From Bradyrhizobium yuanmingense (lineage in GTDB: Bacteria > Pseudomonadota > Alphaproteobacteria > Rhizobiales > Xanthobacteraceae), in NCBI RefSeq assembly GCF_900094575.1, contig NZ_FMAE01000011.1, positions 62,001 through 126,000 of the forward strand: 64,000 bases of DNA, read 5' to 3'. Below are positions 29,175-39,748 of this stretch, piece after piece; the stretch's first letter is position 1, and the number at the start of each line of letters is the position of its first letter. Made by a program: the position numbers and the translations under genes. The notes under the pieces were generated by a model. That model ran no database searches. It was not told the origin of the DNA and worked only from the letters and a program-made list of their open reading frames with translations.

Positions 29175-30002
29175 ATGACGAGCCAGTTGGACAAGGCGAG
29201 AGCGTTTCGCGCGTTGCACGAGCGGCCCGGTGCCTTCATCATTCCCAATCCATGGGATGCCGGCACCGCGAAGCTGCTCGCGGCGATGGGCTTCGAAGCC
29301 CTGGCCACTACGAGCCTCGGGGTCGCCAACATGCTCGGCAGCAGCGGCGTCAGCCTCGACGTCATCCTCGCCAACGCACGCACGATCGTCGAAGCCACCG
29401 ACCTGCCCGTCAGCGTCGATCTCGAGAATTGTGGCGCACATGAGCCGAGACGCGCCGCCGAAGCTATTCGGCGTGCCGCAGACACTGGCGCGGTGGGCGG
29501 CTCGATCGAGGATTTCAGCGGCGATCGCGATCGCCCGATCTACGACTTCTCCCACGCCGTCGAGCGCGTCCAGGCCGCGGTGGAGGTGGCACGCGCGCTG
29601 CCCATTCCGTTCACGCTGACGGCGCGGGCCGAGAACTTCCTGCACGGCCGCAAGGACATCGACGATACGATCCGCCGTCTGCAGGCCTTCGAGGCCGCTG
29701 GCGCCGACGTCCTCTATGCGCCGGGCCTGTACGATCTCGCCACGATCAGGACGGTGGTGTCCTCGCTGGGCAAGCCCTTCAACCACGTGATGGGCTTTGC
29801 CGACCCGACGCTAACCGTCGAGCAATTGTCCGCCGCTGGCGTCAAGCGCATCAGCGTCGGCGGAGCCATGTCGCGCTACGCGCTCGCAGCGTTCCTGAAC
29901 TGCGCGCGCGAGATGAAGGACAAGGGGTCCTTCACCTACATCCGCGAGATGGCGCCGGTCGGCGAGCTGCGCGCCGCCTTCGCCGCGGTCACTCCTCCTT
30001 GA
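29175..30002 (+). CDS. Isocitrate lyase/PEP phosphonomutase family protein
   Basis: The 275-residue TIM-barrel protein has IIPNPWDAGTAKLLAAMGFEAL, VSVDLENCGA, the Mg-binding region GGSIEDFSGDR and TARAENFLHGR. Such enzymes make or break C-C or C-P bonds next to a carboxylate (oxaloacetate hydrolase, methylisocitrate lyase). The reaction is not determined. ATG at 29175 follows ggagacgagcc. Its 3' end overlaps the cynS stop by 14 bp, tail to tail. Confidence 0.87.
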   Translation: MTSQLDKARAFRALHERPGAFIIPNPWDAGTAKLLAAMGFEALATTSLGVANMLGSSGVSLDVILANARTIVEATDLPVSVDLENCGAHEPRRAAEAIRRAADTGAVGGSIEDFSGDRDRPIYDFSHAVERVQAAVEVARALPIPFTLTARAENFLHGRKDIDDTIRRLQAFEAAGADVLYAPGLYDLATIRTVVSSLGKPFNHVMGFADPTLTVEQLSAAGVKRISVGGAMSRYALAAFLNCAREMKDKGSFTYIREMAPVGELRAAFAAVTPP

Positions 30003-30477
30003 AGCCGTACTCCGGCACGTTGCCGCTGGCGCCGTAATATTTATACGGCAGGAACTTGCCGCTCATGGTGATCTTGACGCGGTCGCCCTTGGGGTTGGCG
30101 ACGCGTTCGATGCCCATGTCGAAGTCGATCGCCGACATGATGCCGTCGCCGAACTCCTCCTCGATCAGCGCCTTCCAGGCCGGACCGTTCACCATCACCA
30201 TCTCGTAGAAGCGGTAGATCAGCGGGTCGGTCGGCGGCATCGGCGTGCCGGTGCCGCGCATCGGCACCTCGTTGAGCATGGCAACTTCCGCCTTCGACAG
30301 GCCGAACAGCTCGCCGGCATTGGCAGCCTGCGGCTTCGTCAGCTTCATCTGGCCCATGATCGCACCGACGATCAGCACCTCGGAATAGCCGCCGATCTTT
30401 TCGCAGATGTGCTTCCAGCTCCAGCCCTTCTCGCGCTTGATGTCGAGCAGTTTTTCGGTGAGGTCTTCGCGTTTCAT
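29989..30477 (-). CDS. cynS: Cyanate hydratase (cyanase)
   Basis: Cyanase converts cyanate and bicarbonate to ammonia and CO2. The 162-residue protein has all three catalytic residues by pattern: Arg89 and Glu92 in YRFYEM and Ser115 in GDGIMSAIDF. The tail KYYGASGNVPEYGFKEE is longer than in E. coli CynS. It is the last gene of a four-gene minus-strand operon with an ABC importer, 13 bp after the ATPase gene, so the importer probably brings in cyanate. Confidence 0.97.
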   Translation of the reverse strand: MKREDLTEKLLDIKREKGWSWKHICEKIGGYSEVLIVGAIMGQMKLTKPQAANAGELFGLSKAEVAMLNEVPMRGTGTPMPPTDPLIYRFYEMVMVNGPAWKALIEEEFGDGIMSAIDFDMGIERVANPKGDRVKITMSGKFLPYKYYGASGNVPEYGFKEE

Positions 30478-30490
30478 TAGGGTCTCCTTG

Positions 30491-31414
30491 CTAGGCGCTC
30501 AATCCGGGGTTTGTCCCCGGCATCCAGGTCTGTCGCGGCTCTTCGCCGCTTGATGCGATCGAGAGCCCGGGCTTGCCGATCTGCACCGTCGGCACATTGC
30601 GCGGATCGTGATCCGGCTTTTCAGTGGTAAAAGTCTTGCTGCGCGTCACCAGGAAATCGATGATGTGGTTGCGCAGCGCGTAGTACAGCGGATGGCGGTG
30701 CAGGTCGGTGCGGCCGCGGTCCCGCGGCAGCGGGTTCTCGACCACCTCCGCCAGCACCGCGCCGGGACCGTTGGTCATCAGGAAGATCTTGTCGGCGAGA
30801 TAGATCGCCTCGTCGACGTCGTGGGTGATCATGAACGCGGTCTGCCCGGTCTCCAGGCAAATCCGCCGCACCTCGTCCTGCAGCGTGCCGCGCGTCAGCG
30901 CGTCCAGCGCCGAGAACGGCTCGTCCATCAGCATCATCTTCGGCATGATCGACAGCGCCCGTGCGATGCCAACGCGCTGCTTCATGCCGCCCGACAGCTC
31001 CGAGGGACGCTTGTGCTCGGCGCCGGAGAGGCCGACCAGATCGATGAACTTCTGCGCATGCGCCTTGACCTTGGCGCGGTCCCAGCTGCGCCATTTCGAG
31101 CTGACGGCATAGGCGACGTTGCCGAGCACCGTGCGCCAGGGCAGCAGCGCATGGCTCTGGAAGATCACGGCGCGGTCGAGGCTGGTGCCCGAGATCGCCT
31201 GACCGTCGACGATGACCGCGCCCTCGCTCGGCGCATCGAGCCCGGCGAGGATGTTGAGCACCGTGGTCTTGCCGCAGCCGGAATGGCCGATCACGCAAGC
31301 GAACTCGCCGCGCGCCATCGAGAGCCAGAGGTTCTCGAAGATGGTGGTCGTCGCGCCGCCCGCACCTGGATAGCGCTTGGCGATGCCTTCGATCGAGATG
31401 AACTTGTCGGTCAT
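30491..31414 (-). CDS. ABC importer ATPase (nitrate/cyanate/sulfonate type)
   Basis: The 307-residue ATPase has Walker A GHSGCGKTT, signature LSGGMKQRVGIARAL and Walker B MLMDEPFSALDALTRG. It belongs to the NrtD/SsuB/TauB group. The C-terminal 50 residues (after KTFTTEKPDHDP) are an extension. It lies 5 bp after the permease gene, and cyanase follows; cyanate import is inferred. Confidence 0.9.
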   Translation of the reverse strand: MTDKFISIEGIAKRYPGAGGATTTIFENLWLSMARGEFACVIGHSGCGKTTVLNILAGLDAPSEGAVIVDGQAISGTSLDRAVIFQSHALLPWRTVLGNVAYAVSSKWRSWDRAKVKAHAQKFIDLVGLSGAEHKRPSELSGGMKQRVGIARALSIMPKMMLMDEPFSALDALTRGTLQDEVRRICLETGQTAFMITHDVDEAIYLADKIFLMTNGPGAVLAEVVENPLPRDRGRTDLHRHPLYYALRNHIIDFLVTRSKTFTTEKPDHDPRNVPTVQIGKPGLSIASSGEEPRQTWMPGTNPGLSA

Positions 31415-31419
31415 CGCCT

Positions 31420-32259
31420 CTACTCCGGAAACGTGACCATGCGCGTGAAGCGCGCCAGGATCTGGTCGAGCAGCATTCCGACGATCCCGATCAGGAGGAT
31501 CGCGATGATGACGTTGGTGATCGACAAATTATTCCACTCGTTCCAGACGAAGTAGCCGATGCCGGTGCCGCCGACGAGCATCTCGGCGGCGACGATCACG
31601 AGCCAAGCGATGCCGATCGAGATGCGCATGCCCGTCAGGATGGTCGGGGCCGCTGCCGGCAGGATCACGGTGAAGGCCCGCCTGACGGTGCCGACCTCGA
31701 GCGTCCGCGCGACGTTGATCCATTCCTTGCGCACGCTCGCGACGCCGAACACCGTGTTGAGCAGCATCGGCCAAATCGAGCAGATGAAGATGACGAAGAT
31801 CGCGGAGACCGAGGAATCCTTGATGGTGTAGAGCGCGAGCGGCATCCAGGCGAGCGGCGAGATCGGCTTCAAGACCTGGATGAACGGATCGAGCGCCTTG
31901 CTCAGCAGCGGCGACATGCCGATCAGGAAGCCGAGCGGGATCGCCACCAGCACGGCCAGCAGATAGCCGGTGCCGACGCGCGCAATGGAATAGCCGAGCT
32001 GGATGCCGAGCCCCTTGTCGTTCGGCCCGTTGTCGTAGAACGGCCGCTTCAGATGCTCCCAGAGCTTTGCGCCGACATCGAGCGGCCCGGGCATCGCCGA
32101 TTTGCCCTGCGTCGCCGTGAGCCCCATCAGCTTGGCGTATTCCGGGCTCATCGTCGCCGTCGTGCCGGTCGAGCGTGTGGCGAGATGCCAGATGCCGAGG
32201 AAGGCGGCGAGCAGCACGAGAGAGACGAGGCCAGCGCGGAGGCGGAGGGAGGCGGTCAT
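31420..32259 (-). CDS. ABC importer permease (nitrate/cyanate/sulfonate type)
   Basis: The 279-residue inner-membrane protein has about six transmembrane segments and the family EAA loop EWINVARTLEVGTVRRAFTV (NrtB/SsuC group). ATG at 32259 begins a signal-anchor segment (LVSLVLLAAFLGIWHLA). It is separated from the binding-protein gene by 154 bp that contain a repeat element. Confidence 0.9.
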   Translation of the reverse strand: MTASLRLRAGLVSLVLLAAFLGIWHLATRSTGTTATMSPEYAKLMGLTATQGKSAMPGPLDVGAKLWEHLKRPFYDNGPNDKGLGIQLGYSIARVGTGYLLAVLVAIPLGFLIGMSPLLSKALDPFIQVLKPISPLAWMPLALYTIKDSSVSAIFVIFICSIWPMLLNTVFGVASVRKEWINVARTLEVGTVRRAFTVILPAAAPTILTGMRISIGIAWLVIVAAEMLVGGTGIGYFVWNEWNNLSITNVIIAILLIGIVGMLLDQILARFTRMVTFPE

Positions 32260-32396
32260 CTCCCTCTCCCCGTTCTTACGGGGGCGCGACGAGCTTCGCT
32301 CGCGCTGAGAGGGTCGGGGTGAGGGGCCTCCCTCGACACGTGAGATTGTCGAGGGACCTGTACCCCCGACCTCTCCCCGCAAGCTGGGCGAGGTGA
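32260..32396. repeat. Palindromic repeat inside the cyanate operon
   Basis: The segment begins ctccctctccccg and ends cgacctctccccgcaagctg with an inner inverted pair cctcgac/gtcgagg at about 32331-32356. It fills the interval between binding-protein and permease genes. Such elements in polycistronic RNA can stabilise the upstream message, here the binding protein. Confidence 0.55.
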
Positions 32397-32413
32397 AGAT
32401 AGAGCGCGGGCCA

Positions 32414-33793
32414 TCACGACGCCTTCCTGATCTTGAAGCTCGCCAGATAGTCCTCGGGCTTGGCCGGATCGAAATTCTTGCCCATCACCGCGAACGACTT
32501 GTAGGCACTCGCCGGCGGCGTGAGGCCCATCTCGGTCATCAGCTTCTTGGTATCGGTTGCCAGATACACCTGCTCGGCCACCGCCTTGTAGTCGACGTCG
32601 CCCTTGATCTGGCCCCAGCGCTTCATCTGCGTCAGCATCCAAACCGCAAAGGACTGCCAGGGGAATGGATCGAAATCGACGCGCTTGGGATCGGTCTTCA
32701 CCCCGCCGAGGCCGTCGGCATAGGTGCCGGTCAGGACCTGCTCCAGCACGGTGACAGGCGCGTTGATGTAGTTCGCAGGCGCGATGGCCTCGGCGATCTG
32801 CTTGCGGTTCTCGGCCTTCGAGGCGAAGGCGGTGGCATCGACGATCGCCCGCGTCAGCGCCGCGAAGCTGTTCGGCGCTGACGTGATGAACTCGCGGCTG
32901 GCGGCAAAGCTGCAGCAGGGATGGCCATCCCAGATCTCCTTGGAGAGCAGATGCATGAAGCCGACGCCGTCATAGATCGCGCGCTGGCAGATATTGTCGG
33001 GCGCAAGGAAGCCGTCGATATTGTCGGCGCGCAAATTCGCGACCATCTCCGGCGGCGGCACCGAGCGCAGCTGCACGTCGGTATCGGGATCGAGACCGTG
33101 CTCGGCGAGGTAATAGCGCAAGAGATAATTGTGCATGGAATAGTCGAAGGGGATGGCGAATTTCAGCCCCTTCCAGTCCTTCGGATCGCGCTTGTCCTTG
33201 TGCTTGCTCGCCAGCACGATGCCCTGCCCGTTGATGTTCTCGATGGCCGGGACGGTGAACGGAATGGCGTTGGCGCCGAGCCCGAGCGAGATCGCGATCG
33301 GCATCGGTGCCAGCATGTGCGCGGCGTCGTATTCCTTGTTGATGGTCTTGTCGCGGATCACGGCCCAGCCGGCGGTCTTCACCACTTCGACGTTGAGGCC
33401 GTGCTTGGCATAGAAGCCCATTGGCGCTGCCATGATGATCGGCGTGGCGCAGGTGATCGGGATGAAACCGACCTTGAGGTCCTTCTTCTCGGGCGCGCCG
33501 GCTTGCGCGAACACCTCGGTCGCCGTCTTGATCGGGAAGAATTGCGAGAGCGCCGCGAGCGCGGTCGATGCTCCGACCGACTTCAGGAAGGCGCGCCGCG
33601 CCACGTCCTGCGGAAACATCGCGCGCATCAATGCGGAGGCGACGACGCCCTCGTAGCGCTTCTCTTCGCTTGCGACCGGCTCGCAATACAGCGCCGTGGC
33701 CTGCTCATGCTCTGCGTCGGAACCATGCTGGCCGCAAACACAGCCGGCTCGAAGCTTGCGATTGGGATCAAACGGATTGTCGAACGTGGACAT
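32414..33793 (-). CDS. ABC importer substrate-binding protein, CmpA/NrtA type, Tat-like signal
   Basis: The 459-residue protein matches the nitrate/bicarbonate/cyanate binding proteins (LKVGFIPITCATPIIMA; AHMLAPMPIAISLGLG). A twin-arginine-like signal RRAFLKSVGAS starts only at residue 66, after a long N-region with GCVCGQHGSDAEHE (Cys18, Cys20). ATG at 33793 has aggagg 5 bases upstream. First gene of the operon behind a sigma-54 promoter. Ligand cyanate is inferred from cynS. Confidence 0.9.
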   Translation of the reverse strand: MSTFDNPFDPNRKLRAGCVCGQHGSDAEHEQATALYCEPVASEEKRYEGVVASALMRAMFPQDVARRAFLKSVGASTALAALSQFFPIKTATEVFAQAGAPEKKDLKVGFIPITCATPIIMAAPMGFYAKHGLNVEVVKTAGWAVIRDKTINKEYDAAHMLAPMPIAISLGLGANAIPFTVPAIENINGQGIVLASKHKDKRDPKDWKGLKFAIPFDYSMHNYLLRYYLAEHGLDPDTDVQLRSVPPPEMVANLRADNIDGFLAPDNICQRAIYDGVGFMHLLSKEIWDGHPCCSFAASREFITSAPNSFAALTRAIVDATAFASKAENRKQIAEAIAPANYINAPVTVLEQVLTGTYADGLGGVKTDPKRVDFDPFPWQSFAVWMLTQMKRWGQIKGDVDYKAVAEQVYLATDTKKLMTEMGLTPPASAYKSFAVMGKNFDPAKPEDYLASFKIRKAS

Positions 33794-33828
33794 CGGCCCT
33801 CCTGCGCGTCAATGCGAGAAGGAATTAC

Positions 33829-33843
33829 GCAAGGAGCATGCCA
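33829..33843 (-). promoter_or_regulatory. Sigma-54 (-24/-12) promoter of the cyanate operon
   Basis: On the minus strand the sequence is TGGCAT-GCTCC-TTGC, matching the sigma-54 consensus TGGCAC-N5-TTGC with the exact spacing. The -12 element is at 33829-33832 and the -24 element at 33838-33843. Transcription would start near 33817, about 25 bases before the binding-protein ATG. Confidence 0.82.
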
Positions 33844-33903
33844 CCGACGAATAGGCAGGCATTGCCTTGATGACGCAGCATTTTCACCCGCGCTTGGCCG
33901 CTA

Positions 33904-33951
33904 CGAAAACTCGTGATAAACGAGATTTCGTAGTTCAATTACGAGATTTCG
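33904..33951. promoter_or_regulatory. Three-half-site operator for the sigma-54 activator
   Basis: A perfect inverted repeat cgaaaactcgt-gataa-acgagatttcg apart from one centred position spans 33904-33930. The half site acgagatttcg occurs again at 33941-33951, exactly 21 bp after its twin (two helical turns) and two bases before the ATG at 33954. It lies about 60-120 bp upstream of the -12 element of the divergent operon, the right place for an enhancer. Confidence 0.75.
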
Positions 33952-33953
33952 CA

Positions 33954-35877
<1,924 letters not shown>

Positions 35878-35900
<23 letters not shown>

Positions 35901-36010
35901 GCGGGCTCCTCAGGATGAGGTCGGAGTGCGCGGCCACAGTATCAACAGACACCGGTGCCGCTTAGCCTCATCCTGAGGAGACCGCGAAGCGGTCGTCTCG
36001 AAGGACGAGG
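35878..36010. repeat. Large inverted repeat, family C
   Basis: Two 44-base units at 35878-35920 and 35966-36010 are inverted copies: catccttcgagacg ... caggatgagg and cctcatcctgaggag ... cgaaggacgagg. Each has its own inner hairpin. The left unit overlaps the last eight codons of the sigma-54 activator gene. Confidence 0.75.
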
Positions 36011-36017
36011 CGCGCGC

Positions 36018-36896
36018 TCAGGCTGCCTTGGTGGTGACGTCCGATGCGATCGGCAGGCCCTGCTCGATCGGCAGCGACGGATCGCGCGACCATTCGTTCC
36101 ACGAGCCGAAATACATCCGCACGTCCTTCACGCCGGCGTTCTTCAGCGCCAGGAACGTGTTTGAAGCGCGCGCGCCCTTGAAGCAGTAGAGGTAGACCGG
36201 CGTGGTCTGCGAGATGCCGACGGTGGCGCATTCGGCCAGAATCTCATCCTTCGATTTGAAGCGCGGGCCTTCGGCGGTCGGCTTCATCATCCGATACCAT
36301 TCCAGCCATACGGCGCCGGGAATGCGGCCCTTGCGCGGGCAGAAATCCTTGCCGTACGGGGACGAGCTGTCGCCGATCCACTCGTCGACGTCGCGGACGT
36401 CGAGGATCGCGATGCCCGGCTTGCCGACGGCGGCGAGCATGGTCTTGGCGTCGATCAGGATCTCGCCCGCTTCAGGCACGATCGAGAACGAGGCCTTCTC
36501 AGGCGCGGGCACATCCTTGGTCACCGGGAAGCCCGCGGCCGACCAGGCGTCGAAGCCGCCATGCAGCACCTTCACCTTGGGATAGCCGAGCATGGTGAGC
36601 AGGTAATAGCCGCGGCAGGACTGGCCGAAGCCGGAGTTCATCGACTGTTCGTAGATCACCGCCGTCTCCTTGCCGGAAAGACCGGCGCTGCCGAACGCAT
36701 CGGCGAACTTGGTCTTGAGCTCGGCCATGCCCTCGGGCGTGGAGGTCGCGAGGAACGTGAAGATCTCATGCACGTTGACGGCGCCCGGCAGATGGCCGGC
36801 GGCGTAGGCGTCGGGATTGCGGGTGTCGATGACGACACACGGCTCGGTCTTCAAGAGATCGGCGAGTTCGACGGCAGTGATCAGAACGTCAGTCAT
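36018..36896 (-). CDS. Two-domain sulfurtransferase (rhodanese)
   Basis: The 292-residue protein has two rhodanese domains. The C-terminal one is catalytic with Cys238 in the loop CFKGARAS, whose Lys and Arg suit thiosulfate as donor. The N-terminal domain lacks the cysteine (EQSMNSG). It is the last gene of an OsmC / dehydrogenase-like / rhodanese cluster on the minus strand, 48 bp after the dehydrogenase-like gene. Confidence 0.9.
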   Translation of the reverse strand: MTDVLITAVELADLLKTEPCVVIDTRNPDAYAAGHLPGAVNVHEIFTFLATSTPEGMAELKTKFADAFGSAGLSGKETAVIYEQSMNSGFGQSCRGYYLLTMLGYPKVKVLHGGFDAWSAAGFPVTKDVPAPEKASFSIVPEAGEILIDAKTMLAAVGKPGIAILDVRDVDEWIGDSSSPYGKDFCPRKGRIPGAVWLEWYRMMKPTAEGPRFKSKDEILAECATVGISQTTPVYLYCFKGARASNTFLALKNAGVKDVRMYFGSWNEWSRDPSLPIEQGLPIASDVTTKAA

Positions 36897-36944
36897 GGCA
36901 GCCTCTCCGTTGAGGTTGGGGGTCTTCGGGTGGACTCGTAGAAC

Positions 36945-38078
36945 TCAGGACTCGGCCAGCATCTTGCGCAGCTGCTTGGTGGCCGGCGTGACGATCGCGA
37001 CGAAATAGGCCTCGCGCAGGCGCCGCTGCGCGCGGTGGCTCTTGAGGTAGCCGCGGGCACCACAATGCAGCATCGCCGCATGCGCCGCCGCGACACTGGC
37101 TTCGCCGGCGCGCAGCCGCAGCGCAATCACCTTGCGCCAGTAGGTCTCCTCCTCGTTGTAGGGATCGCGCGCCAGCGCCATGGTCTCGGCCTCGAGCTCG
37201 GCGGCGAGCTCGCGGAAATGCACCGGCTGCTGCGGCAAATAGCGGTTGATATGGCCGAGGGGATTGTCGACCTCGTCCATGATGTTGATGCAATCCTTGA
37301 TCACCCCCAGCGCCATGCCGGCCTGCAGCAGGATGAAGCCGGCGCGGATCTTCTTGACGAAGGGCGCGGCGGGATCGGCCAGGATCAGCTCATCGGGCAC
37401 GAAAGCGTCGCGGAACTGCACGCCATAGGTGCCGGTGCCGTCCATCGCGAGGAACGGCTTGCAGGGCGTCAGCGTGATCGCGGGGTCGGAGCAATCGGCC
37501 AGGAACATGACAGTGCCGGGCTCGCCACTTGCGATGCCCGGCTCGTCCTCGCGCTCGAAGATGGTGCCGAAGTAGTGATCAGGCCCGAGGTTGGAGACCC
37601 AGGGCAACGCACCGCGCACGATATAGCCGCCCTCGACCTTGCGGCCCTTTAGCTTGAGCTTCTCGATGCCGAAGAAGCTCTTCATGGGATTGGAGAGCCC
37701 GGTGCCGCCAAGCACGCGGCCGGTCGAGAAGGCATCTCCGAAGCGCTTTGCGAGCTTCACATTGGTGGAGTTCGCCGCGTACCAGACCAGCGTGTTGTGG
37801 CACCACGCCATGAAGGCCGTGGCACCGCAGACCTCGCCGATCGCCGCCATCGCCTGGATCGCGCAGCGCAGATCGGCGGGGCCTTCGTGCGGCACATGGC
37901 TGCCCCACGCTCCGACCGCGCCGAACTTGCGCAGCACCTCGGCTGGATAGACCGAACCGTCGTCGATGCCGGCGGCCAGCGGCGCGAGCTCTTGGCGCGC
38001 GATCCGCGCCACCTCGTCCGCAATGGACGGTGCGGGCTGATCCAGAACGTCGGCCCGCGATAAAGCCAGTGAACCCAT
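36945..38078 (-). CDS. Acyl-CoA-dehydrogenase-fold protein without the usual catalytic end
   Basis: The 377-residue flavoprotein-like sequence has the acyl-CoA dehydrogenase layout (GVGAWGSHVP-like N-terminus, GGTGLSNP, GALPWVSNLG). The C-terminal block reads CGARGYLKSHRAQRRLREAYF where normal enzymes have the R-x-x-x-IYEGT stretch. Such members (SfnB, DszC-like, nitroalkane oxidase-like) often act as monooxygenases on sulfur or nitrogen compounds. ATG at 38078. Middle gene of a sulfur-linked cluster. Confidence 0.8.
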   Translation of the reverse strand: MGSLALSRADVLDQPAPSIADEVARIARQELAPLAAGIDDGSVYPAEVLRKFGAVGAWGSHVPHEGPADLRCAIQAMAAIGEVCGATAFMAWCHNTLVWYAANSTNVKLAKRFGDAFSTGRVLGGTGLSNPMKSFFGIEKLKLKGRKVEGGYIVRGALPWVSNLGPDHYFGTIFEREDEPGIASGEPGTVMFLADCSDPAITLTPCKPFLAMDGTGTYGVQFRDAFVPDELILADPAAPFVKKIRAGFILLQAGMALGVIKDCINIMDEVDNPLGHINRYLPQQPVHFRELAAELEAETMALARDPYNEEETYWRKVIALRLRAGEASVAAAHAAMLHCGARGYLKSHRAQRRLREAYFVAIVTPATKQLRKMLAES

Positions 38079-38113
38079 GATCGTCTCCCGCACCCTGTCC
38101 TGATTGCCGTCTG

Positions 38114-38656
38114 CTAGATGCCGACCTCGAGATTGACCGGCCGCGTGAAGGTGTTGGCGACCGGCGACCATTTCTTCACATGGGCGACCAGCGCGTTGAT
38201 CTCGTCCGGCGAGATGCCCTCGCATTCCATGTCCACCTTGACGCGCACATCGGTGAAGCCGACCGGCTTGTCGGAGGTGTCACCGGTGCCCCAGACCGCG
38301 GTGATGTTGAGATCGCCTTCGAGCTCGAGCTCGAGCTTGTTGACGATCCAGCCGCGGTGCACGGCGTTGGCATGCAGGCCGACCGCAAGGCACGAGCCGA
38401 GCGCGGCGAGCGAGGCTTCCGACGGATTGGGCGCGGTGTCGTCACCCAAAAGCCCCGGCGGCTCGTCGACGATGTAGGGCGGCAGGTTGCGGATATAGTT
38501 GGCGTGGCGGAATTTGCCCTCCGCGACCGTCTTGCACTTCAAGGTCTTGATGACCTTCGGGTTTGCCTTGCCGTTGGCAATCAGTTGCTCGAGCCCGTTC
38601 TTGTCGATGGGCGCGAGGCACCCCGTCAGCACTGTCTTCTGAACGACGGCAGTCAT
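38114..38656 (-). CDS. OsmC/Ohr family protein
   Basis: The 180-residue protein has both peroxidatic-type cysteines: Cys89 in LAALGSCLAVG and Cys145 in VDMECEG. OsmC proteins reduce organic peroxides or bind polysulfides. A longer N-terminal part (about 50 residues) precedes the domain. ATG at 38656 (the TTG before it is not needed). First gene of the cluster, preceded by a palindrome and a divergent tetR. Confidence 0.9.
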   Translation of the reverse strand: MTAVVQKTVLTGCLAPIDKNGLEQLIANGKANPKVIKTLKCKTVAEGKFRHANYIRNLPPYIVDEPPGLLGDDTAPNPSEASLAALGSCLAVGLHANAVHRGWIVNKLELELEGDLNITAVWGTGDTSDKPVGFTDVRVKVDMECEGISPDEINALVAHVKKWSPVANTFTRPVNLEVGI

Positions 38657-38693
38657 CAATCTTCTCCCTGGCAGAAGTGGAAATCGGCAGGAT

Positions 38694-38703
38694 ACCGAAC
38701 GGT
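38694..38703. promoter_or_regulatory. Candidate TetR operator before osmC-like gene
   Basis: The palindrome accgaacggt, within ataccgaacggtctg, has ACCG/CGGT arms like many TetR operators (AGACCG-N-CGGTCT). It is 38 bp upstream of the OsmC start and about 200 bp from the divergent tetR. Confidence 0.5.
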
Positions 38704-38903
38704 CTGTTTCCTTGCATGGAGCGTGCCAGATCTCGCGAAAAACAAAAGGCGAGGCTTTGGAGCCGCTTAAGCGTCGCTGCCTGCAGATTGGTCAGCCCAC
38801 TCCTGCTCAAAGGCGGAGCAGACGCGCGCGCGGATGCGAATCTTTTCGGCGCCGAACAGATGCGGCTTGCTGATGCGAGGCGGCTGCGATTAAGTTGTCG
38901 CTC

Positions 38904-39551
38904 ATGGCAAAGCCGTCATCGAAGAAGAATCCGCCCCACGCCGCTGCCGGCGACGACGAATCCGCACGCGGGCGCCTGCTCAGCGCCGCAACGCATCTGT
39001 TCTGCAAGAACGGCATCAACGCCACCGGCATCGATGCGATCATCGAAGAGGCCGGCACCGCCAAGACCACGCTCTACAAATTATTCGGCTCCAAGACCAA
39101 CCTCGTCAACGCGGTGCTGGAGAGCGAAGGCAAGCAATGGCGCGAATGGTTCATCGGCGCCATGGAGCAAGGCGGCGGCGATGCGCAGGCGAAACTCACG
39201 CGCATCTTCCCCGCGCTGAAGAGCTGGTTCGCCGAAGAGCGCTTCTACGGCTGCCCCTTCATCAACGCCGTCGGCGAGCACGACAAGGATGCCAAGCAAT
39301 TCCGCAACATCGCGCTGAAGCACAAGAAGATCGTGCTCGGCCACATCGAGAAGCTCGCCGGCGAGCTCGGCTCGGCCGAGCCTGCAGTGCTGGCGCACCA
39401 GCTCGGCCTCATCATCGACGGCGCCATCGTCGCCGCGATGATCTCGCGCGACCCGGCCGTCGCGGATACCGCGGCGCTTACGGCAGGCCCCCTGCTCGGC
39501 CAGGCCAAGGCGAAGAAGAAGCGCGCGGCGGAGCAGCTGGAGGCGGTGTGA
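38904..39551 (+). CDS. TetR family transcriptional regulator
   Basis: The 215-residue regulator has the HTH LLSAATHLFCKNGINATGID and AGTAKTTLYKLFGSKTNLV at residues 20-65. The ligand domain is of the AcuR/YjdC-like group with a FYGCPFINAVGEHD motif. ATG at 38904 is better than the TTG at 38895. It is divergent from the OsmC cluster and probably controls it. Confidence 0.92.
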   Translation: MAKPSSKKNPPHAAAGDDESARGRLLSAATHLFCKNGINATGIDAIIEEAGTAKTTLYKLFGSKTNLVNAVLESEGKQWREWFIGAMEQGGGDAQAKLTRIFPALKSWFAEERFYGCPFINAVGEHDKDAKQFRNIALKHKKIVLGHIEKLAGELGSAEPAVLAHQLGLIIDGAIVAAMISRDPAVADTAALTAGPLLGQAKAKKKRAAEQLEAV

Positions 39552-39564
39552 TCGCGCCGGTCTC

Positions 39565-39634
39565 GTAGCCCGCATGCAGCGAAGCGGAATGCGGGGACAC
39601 CGTCCCGGATTACGCTCCGCTCCATCCGGGCTAC
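39565..39634. repeat. Dispersed palindromic repeat, family A copy 3
   Basis: Arms gtagcccgcatgcagcg and the inverted ctccatccgggctac. The left arm has drifted relative to copies 1 and 2. It lies 14 bp after the tetR stop. Confidence 0.78.
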
Positions 39635-39748
39635 GAAGATTTCGTGGTGGGCAAGGCGCAAAAGCGCCGCGCCCCCAATCCATTACAGCTCCGTTGATCG
39701 ACATGGTGGGCACGCTTCCACTGTGTCCACCCTGCGAGGCCCGCTCGA

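Noticed and set aside
36900..36944. A possible extra small gene between the rhodanese and ACAD-like genes
   Set aside because: Only 45 bases, with no reading frame of note; it holds the rhodanese ribosome site.
38694..38703. Taking the ACCG-CGGT palindrome as proof that the TetR at 38904 binds there
   Set aside because: Ten bases with a two-base mismatch at the centre are weak evidence; it is kept only as a candidate.
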